Part shown: one piece after another, positions 50,410 through 59,900 of the stretch
How the letters are laid out: each line of letters starts with the position of its first letter
Position numbering within the stretch: position 1 is the first letter of the stretch
Source: Endotrypanum monterogeii
Lineage: Eukaryota > Euglenozoa > Kinetoplastea > Trypanosomatida > Trypanosomatidae
Direction of reading: 5' to 3'
Length of the DNA: 63,545 nt
Assembly: GCA_000333855.2 (NCBI GenBank)
Contig: KV784167.1
Coordinates: 1 to 63,545, forward strand
Program-made: the position numbers and the translations under genes
Notes under the pieces: generated by a model
What the model was told of the DNA's origin: nothing
Database searches by the model: none
Seen by the model: the letters and a program-made list of their open reading frames with translations, nothing else

Positions 50410-51349
50410 CTGTCTATCTGTCCGTTCGGTTCTCTATCGAGTCTGTGATGATTAAGTAAGCGTAATGGGAGCAACGCAACACGTGACGGAAGCGGTAATC
50501 AAAAAAAAAAAGAATAATTTTTTTTTTACAAAAAATATTTAAAAAAAAAAAATGTAAAAGCACCAAGTTGATACACACCGAAAGTGTTGTGATGTGAGGC
50601 GCGTCTCTGATGTTGCCAGTGTTCCCTTTGCACCCATGTGCCCACCGCTGTAGATGTATGGGGGGGGGGGGGGGAAGAAGGGGAGAGGTAAAAACAAAGG
50701 AAGAAAGAATGCGCGCCATATAAAATTGAGTGCCTCTCATTTCGAAGAGCTTCAGCGCCCCCCTCCCCCCCCCTCTTGCCCTCGCATCATATTCCCGAAT
50801 TCAAAAGGACATGCGACTGATGTGGGGGAAGGGAGGGAGAGACCGGGAGGTGTGCGTAACAATTTTTTTTTTTTAGCGCCGAGTGAAGCAGTGGAGCGGA
50901 TTGGATTATAGTGAAGTGGGGTGAAGAGGCAGATATGACGACACCACTGTCCGAGAAAAGCTTCACCGAAAATGGTCCCACGGAGACGCCGGAAATGCAG
51001 TAGCCTCTCCCTTTGGGTAGCACAGGCACACACAGGTACACACACACACACACACACACAGGCACACAGGCACACACACAGAGAGAGAGAGAGACATCAA
51101 GAAACGAACAAAAATGAATGAGCCTCACGGAGGTGAATCAAAGGGGGGTGAAATATACGCCAGAAAGTCGCCCCGTTGAGGAGGAGGGGGAGGGGGAGGA
51201 AGCCCCTTCCAGAAGGGCTCCCCCCCCCCCTGCTCCGCACCAAAGGGATAAGTTCCCGTTGAGCACGAGAGGCGCTGCGGCATCACGTCCACCGTAGCCA
51301 CAGCAAGCGCGCGCGCGCGTGTCCTCCAGCACATCAGGGAAATCAGCAC

Positions 51350-52081
51350 CTAGCGGCTCAGTACAAAAAAGAAGGAGTAGACCTTCTTCAGGGCATCCCA
51401 TGAGCACAGGTACGCCTCAGACGTGCCGCCACCCGCCTCCTCCAGCACGTCTCGCGGTTGTGAGCGATGGGCCTTCGAGGGAAATTTAAAGGCGATCGTC
51501 GCGTACCCCTCACAGGCGAACAGCAGGTACACAAAGTAGTCATCGGCGGGTTTCTCCACGTGCTGCTCACGCGCGGACAGCCATCGATGCAGCGGACGGG
51601 TGCCCTCCTCGGCCTGCGTGTACATGAGCTCAATCCAAACCTTGGTGCGATAGGCAACCTCATCGTGCTCGGTTCGGAACGAATAAAGTGGCGTACCAAA
51701 ACGTGCATTCGCGGCTATGGCAGCAGCAGCAGCAGCGGTTGAGCTCGCCGCACCGGTGCCGCCTGCCGTGCCACCGCTTGTCTGCGCGCCACTCAGCGCC
51801 AGCAGCGCCTCCTCTTTGCGTGCGCGCTCCTGTGCCTCAGCGTTTAAGCGCTCATCCTCCTGCAGTCGAAGTTGGCGCAGCTCCTTGTGCTGTCGCCGCT
51901 CGAGCTGCAACGAGTGTGTCTTGCCAGCGATATGCTTCAGGAAATTATTCTCCTCGGGGCAATAAATTCCGCAGAGTGTGCAGGTCACCTGCCCCATGTG
52001 GTTCCTCTTAAAATATGGATTGGCCCTGGCGACCTCGATCGGGTCGTAGATGTTGGTGGTGCTGTTGGGGCTCGAGGCCAT
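51350..52081 (-). CDS. SF3A2: Splicing factor 3A subunit 2 (SF3A2, Prp11)
   Basis: A 243-residue protein starting at the ATG at 52081. SF3A2 is part of the U2 snRNP and helps it bind the branch region, in trypanosomes mainly for trans-splicing. The N-terminal block NPYFKRNHMGQVTCTLCGIY matches 'NPYL.KN.LGkyeC.LC' and carries a C2H2 zinc finger with C34, C37, H50 and H56. IAGKTHSLQLERR corresponds to 'GKKHq.NL.rR'. After an Ala-rich linker (about 100-130), the C-terminal domain has RPLHRWLSAREQHVEKPADD and YVYLL-like sequence leading to YATIAFKFPSK (family: 'RHRFMSAYEQ.vE.pd..wqYLL..aepYetIaFKvPs'). The human protein is 464 residues because of a proline-rich tail that is absent here, as in other protists. 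The end shortly after FFFVL is normal for the domain. Confidence 0.93.
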   Translation of the reverse strand: MASSPNSTTNIYDPIEVARANPYFKRNHMGQVTCTLCGIYCPEENNFLKHIAGKTHSLQLERRQHKELRQLRLQEDERLNAEAQERARKEEALLALSGAQTSGGTAGGTGAASSTAAAAAAIAANARFGTPLYSFRTEHDEVAYRTKVWIELMYTQAEEGTRPLHRWLSAREQHVEKPADDYFVYLLFACEGYATIAFKFPSKAHRSQPRDVLEEAGGGTSEAYLCSWDALKKVYSFFFVLSR

Positions 52082-52091
52082 CCTGGAGCAG

Positions 52092-52138
52092 CTCGTCAGC
52101 CCGACGCGTTGGCGGGCGGAAGGGGGAAAAAAAAAAGA
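52092..52138 (-). promoter_or_regulatory. Candidate trans-splice acceptor of SF3A2
   Basis: The coding strand reads a T10-C5 tract at about 52121-52138, then no AG until GACGAG, whose AG falls at 52092-52093. Using it would leave a 5' UTR of about ten bases before the ATG at 52081. Confidence 0.4.
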
Positions 52139-52359
52139 TTAAGGTGTTTTGATTACTGCTATCGCCCCATACTCATATGTGGAAGAGGGAGAAAAGAAAA
52201 GAGAGAGAGAGAGAAAACACAAAGCAAAAAGATAGGAAAACAAAGTGAATGAACATCACCACACCGTTCGTCGCCACCATAAGTGCGGCAGGGACGAAAG
52301 ATAGGGAGTGGAATTGGAGTGAGAGAAGGCTTGATTAGATCATATATTTATATATTTTA

Positions 52360-52396
52360 TATATATATATATATTTATATGTGTGTGTGTGTGTGT
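52360..52396. repeat. (TA)n followed by (TG)n
   Basis: A TA repeat, TTTATA, then a TG repeat. It lies between the stop of the RING gene and the start of SF3A2. Confidence 0.9.
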
Positions 52397-52674
52397 ATTT
52401 GGTTCCCCAATTTTCGTAACACTAATTGCTGAGTTCGAAACTCTGTCAGAGTCTTCTGGTGGCAGAAAAAAAAAAAAAAAGAGGGAGCATCTGTGGGTGG
52501 AAAGAAGATGCACCTACCACGTTAGGCCCACGGTATCCCCACCCCTTTCTTCCCCCTGTACACGTGTGTGTGTGTATGTGGATCTGGTAATACAGCACTC
52601 ACGACAAGTACGCCAATAAGCCTAGGAGGGAGGGGGGGGAGGGGGGGGGGGGGGAGGGCAGTTGCCGCACTCCG

Positions 52675-55287
52675 TCACTCTTCTGCTCCTTCTGTCTTCC
52701 CCTTCAAGGAAATGACTTCCATAACATAGCGAACCGCTCCACGGCACACAGGGCACGCGAACACCTCCTCCCTGCAGTGGCTCTGGAGGCGCTGCACGCA
52801 CAAGGCACAGAGCCCCTCGTGTCCGCATGGCATCAGCAGCTGCGCTCTCAAGGACTCCATAGGCTGCATGCAGTAGAAGCAGTACCCGGCGCTGCTGCGG
52901 GGAACAGAACCGTTGGCGCCACTGACCGGCCCGGTCGCCGATGAGCGAGTCGGGAGCGACGAGGGATGAAATAAATTATCCAGTGCGGAGTAGACCGCTG
53001 GCGGGTTGGAATGTGTGCCAGCCGTACGGTGAACGGATCCAAGAGAAATTCCTCTATCCCGCATCGGCGATGAAGTAGACCTGCGGCCGGTGTAGCTCAT
53101 CGCGAATGACTCGAGGACACCTTTCAAAGCGCGCTGCAACGCCACGAGGATCTCATACACCGACCCGGAAGAGCTCCATGTCTCCTGAGTTAAGTAGAGG
53201 AGCTCTGGCCGCACCTCGCCCGTGTCTGGGTGTTTGATGATGCCAGCGAAGCACTGCGCAGTGAGACTGGGCGAAGCGGACGACGACGAGGGCGATGCCA
53301 GAGCCGCTGCATTGGTGGATGTCAAGTCATCGCCCCGGACACCTCCTTGTGGACAACTCGCTGCGTCCACAAGGTAGATTCGAGGGGGGTAGGCGTAGAC
53401 AGAAGCCTCGCCGTCGTGCAGTACGTCGGCGCCTCCGGCTGCAGAATGGCCATACTTGGGGCGAAATTGGATGAGAACGCGAATTTGGAGCTCAACCACC
53501 GCCTCCACCCCCACCTGCTGCGTTACACCGTCCTTTCCCTGGAGGCTACTTGCCGTGCCCTCCACCGACTTGGCTTGTGCCGTCTCTGCCGTTGAACCCT
53601 GTCCAGCGGTGGTGGTGTATGGTCGCTCCTGTGGTACCGCGAGAACCGCCACCTTGCGCTCACTGAAGATGGGGACGTAGGCAGTGATGCGGTGTTGTTC
53701 GGGGTTGTACCGAGCGAGTCCGTCGCCGAAGCGGGACAACTCACGGAGAATAGTTGCACAGCGGATGTGGGCTGCCGAGCGCTTTGGCAACGCATTTTGC
53801 ATGAAATCTGGCGAGGTATGCGAGTGATGATGGCGATAGAAGTCCCCCCCTCGACCCGTGCCCAGCCAGCTCAGATTCGGCGCGAGAGGAAAGGCATAAC
53901 TACTCGTCGGCGCGATCAGCGGTGGCACTGCTTCGAAATTGCGCACCACAACATTTCGAATATACGCGGTCAGCGTCCGGTACTGGTCATCCCCCGGCGC
54001 CGGGATGACCGCGCCGCTGATCGGGTCCAAGTACTCGGCTTTGCGACTGATGGCGAACTCATTCAAAACCTGCAGGTTGACGCACACGCGGTATCGACAG
54101 TACACGCCCACCGGTTTGGGCGAGGGCGTCGCAACACCCGCCGCCCGCGACGCATACGCGCCCTCCTTTCCCGGGGATGGACCCGAAACAAGTCCATCGC
54201 CAGGAGCACTGCCGGCATCAGGGCCTCCAGCCGCAAAAGAAACGGGTGCATGCTTTTTAAAGTCCGCCGACGAATCAGGGGCGTAGACGGAGATGATCAC
54301 GGGGGTGTAGTAGACTTTCCCGCGGTAGGTGTACGGAAGAATGCCACGGATCTCGTAGTGGTCGCTGCACTGGATGAAGCGGAACCCATCGCCGTAGACG
54401 AAGCGGAATCCTTGCAAATCAGAGTTGGCCAAAATGCGAGAGCCTGTGATGTCGTATTCCCTGCGTGGCTGCACAGGGGATGGCAGCGTGAGGCTGGCAA
54501 CAGAGTCGTGCTCAATCAGTGTCGAAGACCTCGCAGGGGTCGAAGTGTATCGCGCAGTACCACTGCTGCCAGCCTGTGTGATCTGTGTGGGCCGTGAGGA
54601 GGAGCCTATGCCGTCGGGGGACTGAGGGGGGTTCGATCCACTGTGGAAGTGCGGCGCCTTCGCCCCAACATCGCCCTTCATCCTCTCGCCAGCATCACTG
54701 TTGTCGTCGTCGTCGCTGTCAGACACCACCAATCGCCGCAATAATCTGTCCCTTTCTCCTTTCAGCCCAGTATCGGTGCCGTGCTGTCCCCCCAACGACT
54801 CTGGTTGCGAAGACGCGCAATGCCTCCCCGTCAAGGGTGGACTCTGCGCAGAGGAGACGGTGGCGGCGGCGGTGGCGGCGGCCAGAATGGCAACGCACTC
54901 CTTGTGTCCATTCCGTTCTGCCAGCCGCAAAGGCCGTTCACCAAACACGTTGGTAGAATCTACGGGTGTGTGGAGCACCTCCACAAGATACCGAACCACG
55001 CTGGTCGCACCGATGGACGCGGCAAGGTGAAGAGCCGTGTTGTCGCTGCCACCGTTCGCTGCCAGCACATCCGCCTTGTATTCCTCGCAGAGCATTTGCA
55101 CGGTACGGAGATAGCTGGAGCATCCTGCCTGGAGAGAAGCCACATCAGTTCGATCGGAGTTCGAAATGCAGGTATACAGCAGCGTCATGTTGGAACCCCT
55201 CGCCGGAACATTAACCCGCTCTGGGTGCTCACGCAACCACTGCCGCAGCTCCTCTGTCTTGCCGTCAGCCGCCCAGCGAAACTCCAT
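52675..55287 (-). CDS. Ankyrin-repeat and RING-finger protein, probable E3 ubiquitin ligase
   Basis: An 870-residue protein. The ATG at 55287 (MEFRWAADGKTEELRQW) is used because the frame upstream reaches only a GTG. Residues about 1-145 hold ankyrin repeats, including the clear copy NTALHLAASIGATSVVRYLV and a second one ending RPLRLAERNGHKECVAILAA. A charged, Ser-rich linker follows (about 145-275), then a strand-rich middle region (GFRFVYGDGFRFIQCSDHYE; KVYYTPVIISVYAP) that I cannot name. The C-terminus (about 815-865) is a full C3HC4 RING: CFYC, then C-x-H-x3-C-x2-C (CGHEGLCALC), then CPVC. This layout is like RING ligases of the XIAP/MGRN1/LRSAM1 style, which recruit an E2 enzyme. Ubiquitin ligase activity is inferred; the substrate is unknown. 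Confidence 0.88.
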   Translation of the reverse strand: MEFRWAADGKTEELRQWLREHPERVNVPARGSNMTLLYTCISNSDRTDVASLQAGCSSYLRTVQMLCEEYKADVLAANGGSDNTALHLAASIGATSVVRYLVEVLHTPVDSTNVFGERPLRLAERNGHKECVAILAAATAAATVSSAQSPPLTGRHCASSQPESLGGQHGTDTGLKGERDRLLRRLVVSDSDDDDNSDAGERMKGDVGAKAPHFHSGSNPPQSPDGIGSSSRPTQITQAGSSGTARYTSTPARSSTLIEHDSVASLTLPSPVQPRREYDITGSRILANSDLQGFRFVYGDGFRFIQCSDHYEIRGILPYTYRGKVYYTPVIISVYAPDSSADFKKHAPVSFAAGGPDAGSAPGDGLVSGPSPGKEGAYASRAAGVATPSPKPVGVYCRYRVCVNLQVLNEFAISRKAEYLDPISGAVIPAPGDDQYRTLTAYIRNVVVRNFEAVPPLIAPTSSYAFPLAPNLSWLGTGRGGDFYRHHHSHTSPDFMQNALPKRSAAHIRCATILRELSRFGDGLARYNPEQHRITAYVPIFSERKVAVLAVPQERPYTTTAGQGSTAETAQAKSVEGTASSLQGKDGVTQQVGVEAVVELQIRVLIQFRPKYGHSAAGGADVLHDGEASVYAYPPRIYLVDAASCPQGGVRGDDLTSTNAAALASPSSSSASPSLTAQCFAGIIKHPDTGEVRPELLYLTQETWSSSGSVYEILVALQRALKGVLESFAMSYTGRRSTSSPMRDRGISLGSVHRTAGTHSNPPAVYSALDNLFHPSSLPTRSSATGPVSGANGSVPRSSAGYCFYCMQPMESLRAQLLMPCGHEGLCALCVQRLQSHCREEVFACPVCRGAVRYVMEVISLKGKTEGAEE

Positions 55288-55566
55288 TGTAAGCACGGGT
55301 GTCGAGAACCGGTTGGAATGAGGGAAAAAGAAGCACGAGGAGAGAGAAGGCGTGTCGCGCAGTTACGTCCCCTCCCCCTCTCTCCCTCCCCTCCCCCTCT
55401 CGATCGACTTGATTGCCGCGCCAATCACAGTACCCACTATGCCTATGCTGAGGGTACAGAAGAGACCTGCAGCATCAAATGAACCCTGTGTGTTCGAGAG
55501 GGAATATCACCGTGAGCAACGGATGATAGTGCAGCCCTCAACACGAAGAGAAAAATAAATAAATAA

Positions 55567-55601
55567 CTTAGTATGTTTGTGCAGCAAAAAAAAAAAAAAA
55601 A
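55567..55601 (-). promoter_or_regulatory. Candidate trans-splice acceptor of the ankyrin-RING gene
   Basis: On the coding strand a T16 tract (55586-55601) is followed by ACTAAG, with the AG at 55567-55568. The C/T tract nearer the gene (55319-55352) has no AG between it and the ATG; the first AG there would be inside codon 2. The distal tract therefore seems the better acceptor, giving a 5' UTR of about 280 bases. Confidence 0.35.
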
Positions 55602-56203
55602 CAAATGCTCAGATAAGAAAAATGTATGTATATAATTATGTTTGTGTGTATGTGTGCGTGTATACAGCCCACCACAACGAGATCGAGCAGGCCTAGAAGC
55701 AGTCCCAGCCAACAAGGAGGGTGGATGGAGAAAGAGGGGGTAGTCCGATCGAGCGCCTCACAGTGAAAACAGAAAGTCGGTACCAGCCACGAAGAATTGT
55801 CGAAGGTGCACGGGACCGAGTCGCTGTTTCGAGGTCCAGCAGCCCGTAGTTGTATGTGCGGCACGTGTGAGTGGATGCAGCGCAAACAAAAACACTTTTT
55901 TTTTAGCAAAATAAGCAGTCAGCTCATCAAAAAAAAAAAAAGAGAAAACAATGTCAATGAGGGAAAGAGTGAAGACGAGGAGGAGGAGACGGGGGGAAGC
56001 AAACCACAACGCTAGGAGGAGGTCGCAGCTTCTGCTGCCATTGGTACTGTGCCATGCGCACGAGCCTCAATGCCAATGTCAGATGTATCAGCCCACGGCG
56101 CGCTATGATCACTGAGGCGATGTTGGGAAAAAAAAACTTTGTGACGCACCGTAGCCCCAGAAAGACTTTCGTCAAGCCGCATTCACCGCCCTAGTACAGA
56201 TAC

Positions 56204-56236
<33 letters not shown>

Positions 56237-56915
56237 CATATATATGTGTGTGTGTGTGCGTAAATATATAAGAGAGACGCCAGCGATGCGTCGATGCAAA
56301 TGTGTGCCAAACAAAGATGACATGCTGGACATTAGACACGTCGTTGATACACGTACAAGATCAGATAAAAAGACCAGAGAAGCGAACACCCGCGGGACCT
56401 TGTACTAGAGGTATGTAGACGCAACATAAGGTGTGTAGAAGTGTGTGTATGCACCTGCTGTGGCTCACGATGGTGCTTTACAAACCACAAGCCCAAATAC
56501 CTGCTCCACACGCAAACAGTCATCATAACGAGGGCATATACACCTCTAGTAAGTGCGAGAGGAGGGAAAGGGGGGACGGCGGTCATAGGAACACTGCCCT
56601 CTCCCCCCCCCCTCCCCAACAGTGCCGCGGTTGGTGTGATCATTCACACAATATCGATGTGAGTAGACATGTAATCAAATATATATTTATATATATATAT
56701 ATATATAGACTGAATACAGAGAGAGAAAAGGGAGAGGGAGAGATGATAATTGGGGGCACGAGAGGTTTTGTACAATGCATCGAAACCTCTTTTAGTTGCC
56801 CTTGGGCAACATGCACACACACGCGCGACAACCTGGAACTACTACCCCTCCCCCCTCCCCTCTCCCCTCCGTCTTCCTCCTCTTTCCCCCCCCCTCTATA
56901 TGATCCACTCCTTAT

Positions 56916-56918
<3 letters not shown>

Positions 56919-56964
<46 letters not shown>
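56919..56964. repeat. (TA)n microsatellite just past the COG1-like stop codon
   Basis: About 46 bases of perfect TA repeat that begin 16 bases downstream of the TGA at 56981-56983, so they are at the very start of the 3' UTR. Confidence 0.95.
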
Positions 56965-56965
<1 letters not shown>

Positions 56966-56980
56966 TCCATCGGGAAGGCC

Positions 56981-59900
56981 TCATCTCGTGCCCCACAGTT
57001 GACTCCACCCTCGCTGGGTCGTGCCCCACAAGGCGCTGGCTGCCGATGCCACTGCTGCGGGACTGACCCCCGCAGCAACAGCAACGCCGTCACCGCTGAT
57101 CATACCCGCTGCCGACGCGGCTACAGCCTGGGAGCCGCTCATCGGATACGGCCCCGTGGTTGAGAATGAAGAGGGCAAGTTGGGATTTAGGGCCGCTGCC
57201 ATTGGAGGCAAAAATGAGTAAACACCTGACACGTGTGAGGCGGTATGTGCGGAGATCGCGGTGGAGGGCACACCTGCCCCCATGGGAGCCGAAGCTCGGT
57301 CTGCTTTGGATGACATCGCGATCGGCAGAAGCGTCAGGCGGTCTACCCCTTCGCGTGGTATGAGGAGTCTCCCGGTTGGGCACGGCGCACCAGACGCAGC
57401 ACCGGTCGGAATATACGGCTTCGCTGCTGCGGCAGCAGCCACCGAGGGGCCGCGAGGGGCTGTGTCCCTGTGCCTCTCCTCCGCACCCTCGTCCCGCGGC
57501 CTGTAACCGTGTGCCACCCATATATGCCCACTCGACAAAATAAAGTTGCGGTACGCAGTGAGAACCAGCGGCACCGCGCCGCGCCACCGCACCGGATCGC
57601 AAGTCCTCTGAAGATGACGCACGACTTTTCGGAGAGGTCCGTCTTCCACAACACGCGCCGCGACTTCATCGCCAAAACTACTGCCAAGCGTATCGCAGGC
57701 GAAGAGGTTCGTGACTACTGAGCCTGCTCCCGTATTCAGAGGTGAGGACGTGCTGCCGCCTGTATGTTCTCCCTCACCACACCACACAGATGAAATAAAA
57801 AGTACATCCATGTACCACTGCAGACGAACGTTATCCGCATCGCTCTGGGTGGAAGGAGCGACAGCCGACACGTCGTCGCACCCTGCGGGCGACGCACCGG
57901 CGAGGGCCTCAGCTACCCCACTACCACCACCGCAGACACAATCGATGAGAGGGCAAAGCTCGTGCTCGTAGAGCTCCGCAGCGGCCGCCGCAAGGCCCTC
58001 CTGCAGGCGCTGACGCTCACCGTCGGACACCAAAACATCCAGACCACATCCCTTCGTGTCGCCAACCTCTGCCAGGACTGTTGCCCATGTGGCGTCACCA
58101 TGGCCCCGCCCTTCCCCTGATGCAAGAGGGACACACGGAATATGCGTGGCACTGGACGCCGAAGAGGAGAAGCGGCTCGACATGCCGTAGAGCGCCTGGT
58201 GAAAGCGACGCAGTGTCGCCTGCGTCAGGGTCAGGAGAGCGGGTGTAGGCTGCAACGGGTAGGCATCCCCCTGCCTCGACCTGGAATGGCCATCCTGAGG
58301 TGCGGTCTGGACCCCAGTCGGGGTGCAAGTCCACGAAGACGAGTTCAGATGCATCATTTGGCGCAGGGCCCCCTTCACACGACGGGTCGCTGCGCTACTC
58401 CCCAAATCTCCGTCTATCCCCTGACGCAAGCTCAGCAGCGGACTGTATGCCTGCTTGATGGAATCGCAGTACATATGTATCAACATTTTCTGCCATGGCG
58501 CCTGGGCCCGCTCATAGAGCAACTCGGCCTCTGCACCAAGTTGGCGTACTGACGTCGTCTCGCTCAGAGGAGCCAGCCATTGCAACCGCTGAAGCACGTC
58601 TGAGTACACCCGAACGAGCAGCGACAGCTCGTAGCTGTACACGACACCCTCGATCGACGGGTTGGGGGCAGACTCCGTCTCCGCATCGCGCAACTTCAGC
58701 GAAACGCGCTGCAGAGCATCCTTCAGCCACCCGACAATACTCATGTGCAACGGTGCAGGTCTCGACGACGAGAACCCAGCACCTTCATCCCCAGAGAGAG
58801 AGACCACCATAGCGGCCTGCGCCTGCACCGACTCCACAACACTCACAAGGCATTGATGCAGCACCTCCACAGCATGGCCGTTCATATGAAGAAAAGCCGG
58901 TGCAGTATCGCCCGTAGTTCCACTCTTCCTAGCACAAGACATCTCCCACCCTGAGAAGAGAATATCCCGAACGCCACTCAAAATATGCACGAGCTGCGTC
59001 TGTTGAGAAGCACTCAGAGCAGCGATGCTGAAGGCATCGGTCGGCCCCTGCAACTGCACCTTCTCCTGTGCGCATGTCGCTTCGGAAAACGCAGGCGCAA
59101 ACAGCTTTGCCGCCCGACATGCTGCGCGACCCCACTGCAGGCCGTCCTCGCGAAAAAGACTTTCTCTAAATACCGTGTGAGGCGACTGGTGTGCATAGCT
59201 GATGAGAGGATTTGTGGAGTGCATCCGAAAGCGGTCCCAGGCGATGCCTGTCATCTGGGACGAGAGGCTGGACCTTTGATCACGGCAGAGGGTATGTCTG
59301 CTCAGGGGTGCTAGGGTAGAGCCCTTGCTATGACCCTGAGTAGTCCTCTGCCCGGTTTCACAGCCAGCAGGATGAGGGGAGTCTGCGCAGAAGCCCGCCT
59401 CGTCAGTTCCACTCGCCGAGCCCAGTGTAGGAAGTGAATGCAGACGAAGCACGTAAAGCAAGGTAGACCATGTGCGTGCCACAGCGAATGAAGGAGAGGA
59501 GCAGTCGCGAGGGGCATTCTCCCCGCTGCCGATGCTGTTCTCGATGTGATGCGGAAGGTCGGTGTCACCACCCTTACCGATGGTCTGCAGCATGTGGTGC
59601 GCAGAGGATACGAGACCTTGCACAGTACACGAATCAAGGAAACCAACTGTCTCCAAGGCGATAGTCACGCACCGCTGCAGCGCAGCGCACAGCGCAGCCT
59701 GCTCGACCAACTCCCACCAATTACCTGTATCGATGGATATCCACGTCTGACCCAGTGTGGAAAAACTAGAGACCCCCTCAGCGTCAGGTGTTCGTGATAG
59801 CGAGCTGTGCGGCGGACTCTGGTGCGGCAGTCGCTGGAGGGCGGCCCGCAAGGCGTCCAGCGCACGTGTACCATCCTGGTAGCACATTCCCTCGCTGTAC

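Larger units (their letters stand above)
50290..51349. other. Intergenic spacer between SF3A2 and ATM
   Basis: It carries (TA)n at 50321-50363, a purine run on the plus strand at 50371-50409, poly-A/T runs at 50504-50554, a run of fifteen or so G at 50658-50674, and CA and GA repeats at 51039-51094. No gene is supported. Confidence 0.45.
52082..52674. other. Intergenic spacer between the RING protein and SF3A2
   Basis: It has a pyrimidine tract for SF3A2 at 52121-52138 (coding strand), a GA run at 52201-52214, TA then TG repeats at 52360-52396, an A run at 52467-52481, and a long G run at 52624-52657 beside the RING gene's stop codon. No gene is supported. Confidence 0.45.
55288..56980. other. 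Intergenic spacer between COG1-like and RING genes
   Basis: It includes a poly-A run at 55586-55601 (poly-T on the coding strand), A or T runs near 55894 and 55931, TA-rich tracts at 56202-56245 and 56676-56707, and a long TA tract at 56919-56964 next to the COG1-like stop codon. A 56-codon minus-strand frame at 56012-56182 was seen but not accepted. Confidence 0.45.

Noticed and set aside
56012..56182. 56-codon minus-strand frame upstream of the RING gene
   Set aside because: It is too short, has no codon bias like that of the neighbours and matches no family.
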